This document shows positions 24,601 through 33,148 of a stretch of DNA of 64,000 bases, one piece after another. The position numbers and the translations under genes are program-made. The stretch comes from Erythroxylum novogranatense. Lineage: Eukaryota; Streptophyta; Magnoliopsida; Malpighiales; Erythroxylaceae. The stretch lies in NCBI GenBank assembly GCA_029891385.1, contig CM057228.1, positions 60,271,783-60,335,782 on the forward strand. The letters run 5' to 3'. The notes under the pieces are model-generated. The model was not told the origin of the DNA. It did no database searches and was given only the letters and a program-made list of their open reading frames with translations. Numbering within the stretch: the first letter of the stretch is position 1; every line of letters starts with the position of its first letter.

Positions 24601-26049
24601 CTTGACAGCTCCTGAATTTCTCAAAATACTGAACCATGTTCAAAAAATTATCTAACTCGTAACCTTTAACCAAACCTCTCCCTTTGGTTCAATCAATCTC
24701 TTTCCATTTAATCTCCTAAAAAATCATAATTCTACATGAAAAATCTTAGGAATCTAACGCTTCAAAAATCAAATCAATCGGATGTCGGACGGGACAGTTA
24801 TAAACAAAAGATTGAACAAGGGTCGGACTAGGGGAGGAGAATGGCAAAAGCAAAAGGATTTTTCATATACATATCTAACCGAAATTGCCAAAAATCATAA
24901 CTCTTGATTCCGAACTCCGAATTTGAAAAATTTGGTCTCTATAGAAAGCTTGAAGGAAGCTCTACAATTTTCATGCAAAACTCCACAATTAATTCAGCCT
25001 CTAATGTGGTCCAATTTCTAATCAAAGATTTTGTCCAAATTTAAAATGCCCTAAGCCATAACTCAACTTTGAAAAATTCTATCTTTCAACTTCAAAGTCC
25101 AAACACATCATATTTTATATCAATGCAAAGATCAGAAAGTTACCTACAACTTTTATGAAGGGCATAAAAGTCAATTTGACCTCTAAGGCAGTCAATTTAC
25201 CCATCAAACGTTCTGTCCTCTAATAATCATGCTAAAACCATAACAGAAACTTGTAAAAATCATAACTTATTATTCCATGATCCAATAATTGCATACTTTA
25301 TATCAAAATAAAGATCAAATCAAAATCTTCAACTTTCATGAGAACTTAAAGTCTAATTCGACCTCAAACTAGGTCAATTTCTCAGTCAAAGATTCTGTCA
25401 TAACATAGGTCAACCTATAACACATCCCAACTTCCAAAAATCATATCTTTCAATTCTCACATCATCTAATTTCATACTATACATCATTTTTAAGCTTGGA
25501 AAATCTTCTAAAATTTTCAAGAAGACCACTTCACTCAATTCAGACCTTATCAATCTGGCGATTTGCCTCAAAGCACAACATGTACAAAACTACACTTAAA
25601 AGCATTTTCAAAGTCAAAGTAAAATAACCTTAACTTTGACTGACCATAACTTTTACTCCCGATATCGAAAAATAACAAATTTTATGACGACAGAAAGATC
25701 TCAACATAAGCTATAAGTTCCCTGAAGATCATTTTCTCAAATTTTGCCTCAAACAAAAAGTCAACACTCAAGTCAACTTTTTATTACCAAAAGTCAACTT
25801 TTTTAATTCTTCACATTTTCACACTTTTTCTCTTTATTTCTTGATTTTAAACTTAATTTACAATAAACTAATTCACTTTAAATTTTATAACCCATACAAA
25901 TCTAATTCTCAAAGTCATCAAAATCTTTCCATTCTTTTTCTCATCAATTTCTTAAAATATAAACACATCTATTACAAAATTTGTATACAGCCATACTTAT
26001 TTCATAATTTTTATATTTCTAATTTTCACTCGAAAATCGGGGTCCAACA
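21621..26049 (-). mobile_element. Large solo LTR S2 (minus strand) in the G2 interior
   Basis: A 4429-base block has TGTTGGGACCC...GGGGTCCAACA termini and an exact AAGTA duplication (21616-21620, 26050-26054). Orientation comes from the TAGGGTTT/purine-rich leader and GGTAAGT donor, which read on the minus strand near 24060-23930. It carries the S2 hairpin pair, a GAGCTA-ga-TAGCTC hairpin at 22556-22569 next to a C-rich tract, and degenerate repeats of about 190 bases at 24890-25700. No coding capacity was found. It could instead be a short non-autonomous element, but no inner LTR copy is visible. Confidence 0.8.
22876..22953 (-). other. Pair of 47-bp hairpin repeats with compensatory changes (S2)
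   Basis: CTGCACA/TGTGCAG (22876-22882, 22900-22906) and CTACACC/GGTGTAG (22923-22929, 22947-22953) each close a 17-base loop. The two stems differ at positions 3 and 7, and both differences are matched on the other side. The shared flank is CAGCCGTGA or TAGCCGTGA. Confidence 0.7.
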
Positions 26050-26054
26050 AAGTA

Positions 26055-26153
26055 TATGAGGAAAGGAAGAGCATATGAGGAAACAATACCCCTGCCTTAT
26101 CGATCCATTAAATATTAATTTCGAGGATGAAATTTATTTAAAAAGGGGAGAAA
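26055..26153 (+). mobile_element. G2 internal region, right end with polypurine tract
   Basis: The interior resumes after S2 and ends with a TTTCGAGGATGAAATTT motif, the nucleotide trace of the usual gypsy pol end, followed by the polypurine tract AAAAAGGGGAGAAA. The 3' LTR begins at the next base. Confidence 0.8.
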
Positions 26154-26819
26154 TGTAACATCTCATCCCCATATTAAGGGTTAGGAACAAAAATTTCAAA
26201 GCATGTAAGCTCAAAGAGAGATTAAGGAAATGCATTTTTTTTGGCTCATGCATAATGTTAGCATATATGCATACAAATATTAAATCTTTGCACAAAAATA
26301 AGTGTACATGCATTCATTGACAACTTACAGGTGTGATTGTTTTTAAATGCGATGTTATTGAAAGTGAGAAGTAGAGGAAGTGGAAAGAGTGATCTAGGTA
26401 TGAGTTATGACAAGGAAAGATTTGGAAATAAAATTGGTAGTGATCTGGAAAATGTTCACTGAATATGCTTCAGTCTTTTAGCCATAAAGTTTTCTCTAGT
26501 TTTCCAAACAAGATGATTCTTGATTAGGATTAATCTAGAGATATATGGCTATATTTCGTATGAAGACATCAAATTTCATTTTTGTCTCTAAAAGTCTCAA
26601 AATTTCATGAAGTTATGGAGTTCATCCAGTACGTTGGTGTGTGTATGGAAGATTCATCTTCGAAGTTTACGGGAAAATTTGGGATTGATATAAAGAGATA
26701 TTAGCCAAGATGCCTTCTGCAAAGTTGTATATTTTTTTTTTATCTTTCCAATGGTATATAGTATGAAAATTTTGGACATCGGAGTCAAAAGTTATGATTC
26801 TTATAAGGGGAGATGTTCT

Positions 26820-27070
26820 GGGAAAAGTGAGATGTGAAAGTAAGCCACAGAAGTAAGATGCAAAAGGAAGACGCAAAAGTAAGACGCAAAAGTAAGATGC
26901 AAAATGTGAGACGCAAAAGTAAGACGCAAAAAGTGAGACATAGAAGTGAGACACATAAGTGGGATGCAAAAGTGAGACGCAAAAGTGAGACGAAGTGAAA
27001 GTAAGACGAAGTGAAACTAAGATGAAAGGAAAGTGAGATTATGCAAAAGTGAGACGATACATAAGTCAAA
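26820..27070 (+). repeat. Expanded 11-bp minisatellite, unit near AAAGTRAGACGC
   Basis: Around twenty imperfect units such as GCAAAAGTAAGAC follow each other. The 5' LTR has about half as many, so the array changes length between LTRs of one element. Confidence 0.8.
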
Positions 27071-27642
27071 CGATAGAATTGGCCTTTGAGGTCTTCATGA
27101 AAGTTGTATATTTGGAAGTACTTTTTCCGATAGTCTAAAAACGAAGTCAATCTGACATCAGTAGTGAGGGTTATAGCAATTGGGCCAAGACATGTACAAT
27201 ACAAGTAAAGATATGAACATGTTGGATTCTTTTGGCCTCTTCTCTAGACCTCCAAATGACTTGATTCTTGAGCCATTGGATTCGTAATACATTTCCCTGC
27301 ATATCCACAAAGAATCATAGTCATAGAAAACTAATGGAAAAAGATGTAGTGAAAAGAGTAGGACAGGTACAGTGAGTGTATTCTTCAATAATATGAACTG
27401 GTGTTATCTCACTGAACATACTCCGGTATTTTGATGTTTTCTGGATCATTAAAAATCCAAATGAGACAATTTTTGTTTTATGGTAAACTAGAAACATAGG
27501 GCTACAAATTATATGCAGGGATCAAATTCTGAATGCAATATGTGTTGACTGTAATATGAGAAATGAATGATTAAGTGTATGTGATTCATTATGATTGTTA
27601 ATAAACTGATGTGAATTATGTGAATTGTATGTGTTAAGTGAT

Positions 27643-27746
27643 GAGTGAGCCATCGATGATGGTCACTCACTGAGTTCACAAAACTCATTTAAATTTTGCA
27701 ATATTTTTTTTCAGGATTTAGAAGAATACCCCGTTAGTCCAACGGG
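27643..27746 (+). other. Conserved hairpin trio in the G2 3' LTR
   Basis: CCATC-gat-GATGG (27650-27662) is lengthened by GAGTGA and TCACTC on its sides with one bulged G. It is followed by TGAGTT-cacaa-AACTCA (27671-27687) and CCCGTT-agtcc-AACGGG (27730-27746). The same three hairpins in the same order occur in L0 and G3, and with decay in S1, S3 and the G2 5' LTR. Confidence 0.7.
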
Positions 27747-29043
27747 AGTATACTTACAGCATTTAAGTGAAGTACAGAGGTCGGGATTAGTTCGCGTCTG
27801 CATTTGTGTTTTTCATATTTTGTATTGAATTGTATATTTCTCATCCTTTTGTATAAAATTGCATTTTAAAATGACACAAGTTTTTTATAATTGTGAAAGG
27901 GCCCGAATAGCTATTGAAAATTGTGTTAAGTGAAAATGTTTATGAATGAATGAGGGCCCAATTTGAGTATCGATTTAAAAAAAAGTGTATCGATTTCTGA
28001 CCGAATGAGTGCTCTAGCATGCCATCCTCGTGGGACACGAACTCGGATATTACCATCGATGTCAGGTTTAGGTCTTGCGGGAGTAGGGTGCTACATGGGA
28101 AATGTGTAGTACGTTTTGTACGGATCCACCCAAACCATTATGATGTATTTATGTGTTTACATGTGTTGACAAGTTGATAAAGGTTTGACATATGTGAATT
28201 GTAAATTGGCTTAACAAGTTGAGAAATATATGCTTTATGGATTTTTGTGAAAAATTGCTATGATCATGAAGGTTTTCAATGATTTTTGCTTATTTACAGA
28301 TTATAAAACTGTTACCCATGAGCGTTAAGCTCACCCCCACTCCTTCCCATCCGCAGGCGATGAGCAAGATATTGAGTGATCGAGTTGAGTGTCAAGGAAT
28401 CACTCCAATTTGCACATTTTGCTCTTTTGAAGTTATATTTTGTATAAACAATGCTTTAGTTGCATTTTGAGAAATTGTTGTTTTTGTAAAGTTTGTATTT
28501 TGAATTATGTTGTAAGGAGGCTCAAAATGCCCACTAAAGCATTGTAACACTCTTATTTTGATGCAAATGAAATACATATACGTTATGTTTGTTTATGGCT
28601 TTCCAAAGTCTTTATATTGCATTTTTAAGCTTTTCATGGGGGAAAGATTTGTTTTCTGACTTCAGGAGAAATTCTGAAATAATTTAGGATGAATTTGACT
28701 AAGTTGCCTTCATGTAAGTTAAAGATTATCTTTCTAGCTTTCCAATGATATAAAGTTTGTAACTTTTAGATGTTGGAGTGGAAAGTTATGTTCATTACAA
28801 GTTGTGATGTTGTATAGGATGTGTTTATAGGATAGTTATGGAGAATGATGTTTAATTGTGGTTTTGATGAATCAAATGGGTTGAGAATTGAGAGTTTTAT
28901 GAGATAAATTTGGTGTTTGAATTGATATGAAGTGAGTTTGCACTGTAAGAGTTGGATTTGGGAAGTTTATGAGTGAATATGATATTAAAATAAATGTAGG
29001 AAGCATTGAAGGGGTTTGGGAAACCCCCATGTTTGTTTAATGG

Positions 29044-29165
29044 ACTTTAGGTCCGTTAAGTGGACCTTCTCGGGTTAAACGGACCTTCTCGGCCAAAAAT
29101 GACTTACAACCTCGATAATGTCCGTTAAATTGACGTGGATGTGCATTAAACGGACATTCATAGGC
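29044..29165 (+). repeat. GTCCGTTAA motif cluster in the G1 LTR
   Basis: Direct and inverted copies of GTCCGTTAA (also as TTAACGGAC with small changes, plus GGACCTTCTCGG twice) occur within 120 bases. This corresponds to the CG-motif clusters of the other families. Confidence 0.6.
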
Positions 29166-29776
29166 CAACTTCAGTAAATTGCGATTTTTGACCTATTAAA
29201 TGGAAAAATATCACTTTGTGGTCTTCACAGAAGTTGTATATCTAGAAGTATACTTTCAAATAGTCTAAGAATTAACTCAATCTGACATATGTAGAAAAAG
29301 TTATGGTAATTGTGCCAAGACAGGTACAAATTGATTAAGGACATAAACATGTTGAATTCTTCTGGCCATAACTCCCTCATCCGACCTCCGAATGAAGTAA
29401 TTCTTGAAGCAATAGATTCCCAAGACATGTTTCTATCTCTACATAGAAATTTGTATCTTTTGGATTGAAAAAGTTTGCGTTAGAAAAAGTGAGGGGTCGG
29501 TTGGGAGAGCATGATTGAGGTATGAACACACTTTTGTTTTTTTGTATATCTTGAGTGGTATAGCTCCGATTGAGATGATTCTTTCTTCAAAGCAAACTAG
29601 AGACTTAGAGCTACCATTATTGTGAAGAAATCAAATTATGATTTTGGTGATTGACTAGTGTGGGCTCACCACCCTTGTGAGATGACGGCCAACGAGGGTT
29701 CTTTGGAATAACCCTACAGGTTTATAAGTTCAAGGTTTATGATTCCGGATGTTGGGCTTCGAAAATTGGTCCAACA

Positions 29777-30210
29777 TTAGTCAGTCTCTGTTATGTGATG
29801 CTCATAACCATGTATTTGAAAATTTTAATAAGGTTTTAAGTCTTGATTATAATATATTGTTGGATTCAGCAGGAACTAGAAAGAAGGCATTTTGTTTCCT
29901 CACGCATAGAAGCTATTGAAAAGAGTTCTGAGTCATCAAATAATGCTGATATATCTGTCTTCTTGATGTTATGAATAGTCTCAATCAACTTAGAATAGGA
30001 TTTTTTCTTGCATTTCATGGGGTAGATACATTTCATCTGGACACAAACTTGACCAAATTACCTAGAGATTATTAGATTCTTACAAGCAATAAGACAAACA
30101 AGTACTCAAGTAGTGGCTCAGTTGGATGCCACTCCCTACAACACGGCTATCATCGATCATCACCAATTCCTAAAGTAGAGTGAAAGATGATTATTGAAAC
30201 CCACTATATA
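29777..30210. other. Possible non-transposon (host) DNA, left part
   Basis: This stretch lies between the end of G1 and the start of S3. Removing S3 joins it to 57686-58185. No retrotransposon motif is visible. It contains the candidate exon at 29870-29974. Confidence 0.5.
29870..29974 (+). CDS. Candidate terminal exon of an unidentified host gene
   Basis: A good 3' splice acceptor (T-rich stretch ending TTGGATTCAG at 29860-29869) is followed by 34 codons and a TGA. The peptide begins QELERRHFVSSRIEAIEK, has a Ser/Asn-rich part and ends in VFLML. Its amino-acid composition looks protein-like and no stop interrupts it. G1 ends 93 bases upstream, so the transposon stack would sit in or next to the last intron. 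I do not recognise the family. It could be a chance open stretch, and the alternative that this is an old repeat cannot be excluded. Confidence 0.3.
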   Translation, partial: QELERRHFVSSRIEAIEKSSESSNNADISVFLML

Positions 30211-30756
30211 TGTAGCGCCCCCTTACCATAGAGTATACACCGATACGCCCGTAGGTCATACCGATACATACCCTACGATGAGGGTGCACTACGATACAAT
30301 CACTTCAAATAAACCTCATGGCATCAATAATATATAAAGCAGTAATAATGTAACACCCCACTCCCGCAGGACCCGAACCCGATATCGTGGATGATATCCG
30401 AGTCCGCGCCATACGAAAATGGTATGCTACCGACTTAATTTCCGTTCTAAACTCAATAAGTCATTTTTAAAACATTTTTCAAATCATCTCAATTGCGGAA
30501 TTCAATTAAACAATTGGGTCCACTTAAAAAAATCCCTTTTTATTCATATCACAATTTACAATCATAAATATGCCCATAACAGTACTGAACATTTTCTAAA
30601 ATCATATTACAAATCCGGCATTAGCCAAAATAGGACCCACTGAATTAAAAACACTAATTTGCGGGAAATACAAATTTACACACGAATTAGAAAGACGCAA
30701 TGCAGACGTGAACTGATCCCGACCTTAACCTCTGACTCCTATGTAGTAGACGTACT

Positions 30757-30850
30757 CCCGTTTGTCTAACGGGGTACTCTTCATAACCTGTAAAAATAAT
30801 TGCAATGTTGCGTGAGTTTGCGAACTCAGTGAGAAACCATCATCGATGGT
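30757..30850 (-). other. Conserved hairpin trio in the G3 left LTR
   Basis: CCCGTT-tgtct-AACGGG (30757-30773), TGAGTT-tgcg-AACTCA (30813-30828) and ACCATC-atc-GATGGT (30836-30850) appear in mirror order to G2, as expected for the minus strand. The loops differ from G2 while the stems are the same. Confidence 0.7.
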
Positions 30851-31050
30851 CCACCCAACTCATGCATATATATACAATTCACATTAAATCACATATTAGC
30901 ACTGTCATCAAATCACATGCATTTCCAATTCGTATACATATAATCACACTATAACCATTTCAGAAATATCGCATGCAGTCATTTTCACACTTTACAATCA
31001 ATCATATACATTTGCAGTATGCATGTGACACTTCCATTTTCATTTCGTTA

Positions 31051-31297
31051 TTGTGACCGTGCGCCTGAAATTGTCCCAGTGATGGGCACATTGCGTTGAG
31101 CTTGAGGCTCTGTAAACGTTGGGCGTGATATGCCCTGATCGGTGAGCCAGTGGCTCTGTAAACGTTGGGCATGATATGCCCTGATCGGTGAGCCAGTGGC
31201 TCTGTAAACGTTGGACCATAGGTCCTGAACAGTACGTTGGGCATAGCCCTGATCATCGAGCCGAAGCTCGGAATTACGTTGGTACCACCGGTCACAA
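31051..31297 (-). other. Hairpin array B (G3 left LTR)
   Basis: The outer repeat TTGTGACCG (31051-31059) and CGGTCACAA (31289-31297) encloses at least nine small inverted repeats. They include CCCA-gtga-TGGG (31075), GAGC-ttgag-GCTC (31098), GGGC...GCCC (31121), GAGCC-agt-GGCTC (31144 and 31190), GGGCAT-gat-ATGCCC (31167), GGACC-ata-GGTCC (31213), GGGC-ata-GCCC (31239) and CGAGC-cgaa-GCTCG (31257). Linkers TGTAAACGTT and TGATCGGT repeat, giving a unit of about 46 bases. Confidence 0.75.
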
Positions 31298-31469
31298 CTG
31301 CCATTATCTGTGCATGCATTTATGCATGAATGCATATGTTCCAATTTCCATTCACAGTCATTTGCATGACAATACCATTTCTCATTCCTTCAGTTTTCAC
31401 ATTCAGTCATGTACACTTTCAATTCATTTCATTTGTGCATTCATATTCACTTACACATAATAGCACTTT

Positions 31470-31605
31470 TGTTGGACCCCACCCCCCACCCGTAGGTGTT
31501 TGCAGGTTATACTGCGGCGAGTGTTTGCGGGTTATACCACGGCATCCAACTTAATCAGTATTGTCCTCTCTGGGAATCGAACTCGCGACCCCTCAAGCTT
31601 CAGGC
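31470..31605. other. Unrelated 5' segment of G4 with a tRNA B-box-like motif
   Basis: Two imperfect copies of GTGTTTGC(A/G)GGTTATAC occur at about 31497-31535. On the minus strand GAGTTCGATTCCC (31570-31582) resembles the polymerase III B box. A partial A-box-like TGGCTGCAGC lies about 40 bases before it on that strand. It may be a SINE fragment captured at the truncation point. No complete tRNA can be drawn. Confidence 0.3.
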
Positions 31606-32727
31606 ATGCTGCAGCCATTGTCCATTCCTGAGTGGAAGTGGCAAAGGATCACTATGGATTTTCTGATGGGTTTGCCGAGGACCAGCAAAAAGCATGATGA
31701 CATTTGGGTTATAGTTGATCGGTTGACCAAGTCAGCCTATTTTCTGGCAATCAAGCAAACAGATTCATTACAAGTCTTAGCCAGGAAGTACATTGATGAG
31801 GTAGTGAGGTTGCATGGAGTTCCAGATTCTATAGTATCCGACAGGGATCCTCGATTTACATCGAGATTCTGGAGTAGTTTGCAGGAAGCTCTAGGGACTA
31901 AGTTGAGTTTCAGTACAGCATTTCATCCTCAGACGGATGGTCAGTCTGAGATGACAATCCAGACTCTAGAGGGGATGCTTAGAGCATGTGTCATGGACTT
32001 CAGAGGAGCATGGGATGATCATTTGCCGTTGGTCGAATTTGCGTATAACAATTCGTACCATTCGAGCATACAGATGGCTCCTTATGAAGCCCTATATGGC
32101 AGGAGATGCAGGACTCCCATATGTTGGGATGAAGCAGGTGAGAGGAAGCTAGTAGGACCAGAAGTGGTTCAAATGACAGTAGATAAGATTGATATGATCA
32201 AGCAGCGGCTTAAGGCAGCCCAGGACAGAATGAAAAGTTATGCAGATGCTCACAGAAAAGAAATGGAGTATGCAGTGGGTGACAAGGTGTTCCTCAAGAC
32301 GTCTCCATGGAAGGGAGTTATGAGATTCGGCAAGAAAGGGAAGTTAAGTCCTCGATATGTGGGTCCGTATGAGATTCTAGAGAGGATCGGGCCGTTAGCT
32401 TACAGATTGGCATTGCCTCCAGAGCTGTCTCAGATCCATGACGTTTTTCATGTTTCCATGCTGAGAAGGTACAGATCAGATCCTTCTCACATTATTCAGA
32501 CCTCAGAGGTCCAGCTGAGTGATACTCTGAGCTATGAGGAGATGCCAGTAGCAATTCTGGATAGCAAGGAGAAAGTTCTTCGAAACAAGACAATTCAGCT
32601 AGTTAAAGTCCTTTGGAGGAATCATGCAGTTGAAGAGGCAACGTGGGAACCTTTGGATGCAATGAAGGAGAAGTATCCACACCTCTTCAATGAACCAGGT
32701 AAGAATTTCGAGGACGAAATTTCTTAA
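31606..32727 (+). CDS. Gypsy integrase core and chromodomain, open reading frame (G4)
   Basis: The frame is open for 373 codons from the ATG at 31606 to TAA. Family similarity starts at about 31618 (IPEWKW). The integrase core shows the catalytic Asp in MDFLMGLP near 31655, Asp in SDRDPRF near 31840 and the Glu region in TDGQSE near 31935. The GPY/F-type module (GKKGKLSPRYVGPYE near 32330) and a chromodomain (LVKVLWRNH...ATWEPLD near 32600-32660) follow. The N-terminal HHCC zinc finger, RNase H and RT are absent. It is the only long intact pol segment here. The first codons belong to the foreign 5' segment, so translation is uncertain. Confidence 0.85.
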   Translation: MLQPLSIPEWKWQRITMDFLMGLPRTSKKHDDIWVIVDRLTKSAYFLAIKQTDSLQVLARKYIDEVVRLHGVPDSIVSDRDPRFTSRFWSSLQEALGTKLSFSTAFHPQTDGQSEMTIQTLEGMLRACVMDFRGAWDDHLPLVEFAYNNSYHSSIQMAPYEALYGRRCRTPICWDEAGERKLVGPEVVQMTVDKIDMIKQRLKAAQDRMKSYADAHRKEMEYAVGDKVFLKTSPWKGVMRFGKKGKLSPRYVGPYEILERIGPLAYRLALPPELSQIHDVFHVSMLRRYRSDPSHIIQTSEVQLSDTLSYEEMPVAILDSKEKVLRNKTIQLVKVLWRNHAVEEATWEPLDAMKEKYPHLFNEPGKNFEDEIS

Positions 32728-32739
32728 GGGGGGGAGAGA
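32727..32739 (+). other. Polypurine tract of G4
   Basis: AAGGGGGGGAGAGA directly follows the pol stop and precedes the LTR start. Confidence 0.85.
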
Positions 32740-33141
32740 TGTTAGCCCCAAATTTTTTTTTAAATTTAAGCATGATTAAAGGAAATTAAAGCTTTCATTA
32801 TTAAGTATGGTAGCATTGATTAAATATGATAGCATTAAATAACATAAGACATTAATTAGCATGAAGTAGCATTAATTAAGTTAGGTAACATGAATTAAAA
32901 AGGAATTGATTAAGTTAGGTAAGAGTTAATAACATTAAATGTGTTAGTTGGTTAGTTAGATTAATATTTAATGAAATGGGCTTTAAATGAGGTAGGAAGG
33001 AGGAGAGCATAAGATGGGCTTTAAATGAGTTATGGGCCTTGAGAAGTTTAAAGAGAAGAAGAAGAAGGAAGTAGGAAATAAGGAGGAAGAAAGAATAGGT
33101 GAGAGGGCTTTGGGCCTTTGGGCTTAAGTGATTAATAAGAG

Positions 33142-33148
33142 TATAAAA
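33142..33148 (+). promoter_or_regulatory. TATA box of the G4 LTR
   Basis: TATAAAAGGGG precedes a purine-rich leader. Spacing to the splice donor is like that in G1. Confidence 0.6.

Larger units (their letters stand above)
2660..28095 (+). mobile_element. Non-coding LTR retrotransposon G2 (LARD-like) with three nested insertions
   Basis: The element is bounded by TGTAACATC...CTACA termini and an exact 5-bp duplication TGGGA (2655-2659 and 28096-28100). It has a 5' LTR (2660-17945), a primer-binding site with one mismatch to initiator tRNA-Met (17952-17963), an interior without recognisable genes, a polypurine tract (26139-26153) and a 3' LTR (26154-28095). C1 and S1 are nested in the 5' LTR and S2 in the interior. 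The interior minus S2 is only about 3.8 kb and its ends resemble those of G3. Without gag or pol it must have been mobilised in trans, which is the definition of a LARD-type element. Confidence 0.85.
26154..28095 (+). repeat. 3' LTR of G2
   Basis: The 1942-base LTR has the same ends as the 5' LTR. A deletion of about 1.7 kb is bridged at about 27527, where the sequence jumps between two stretches sharing TGAAT. It removed the TATA box, the splice donor and array A. It preserves the empty target sites of C1 (27076-27080) and S1 (27571-27575). Confidence 0.88.
1410..29776 (+). mobile_element. 3' LTR of gypsy element G1, interrupted by G2
   Basis: The LTR starts at TGTTGGCC right after the polypurine tract and ends at GGTCCAACA. 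It is present as 1410-2659 and 28101-29776, about 2.9 kb once G2 and one copy of its duplication are removed. The two halves are identified as one LTR by the TGGGA duplication on both sides of G2. It holds a TATA box, a purine-rich leader, a consensus splice donor (GT at 1885), a hairpin at 2591-2622, a GAGC-gttaa-GCTC hairpin at 28320-28332 followed by a C-rich tract, and a GTCCGTTAA motif cluster at 29044-29165. The 5' LTR is outside the window. Confidence 0.87.

Noticed and set aside
31188..31554. Open frames across G3 array B
   Set aside because: They run through the hairpin repeats and the LTR-G4 junction and are absent from the sister LTR in the same form.
31560..31620. A tRNA gene on the minus strand
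   Set aside because: Only a B-box-like motif and a weak A box are present, and acceptor and anticodon stems cannot be drawn.
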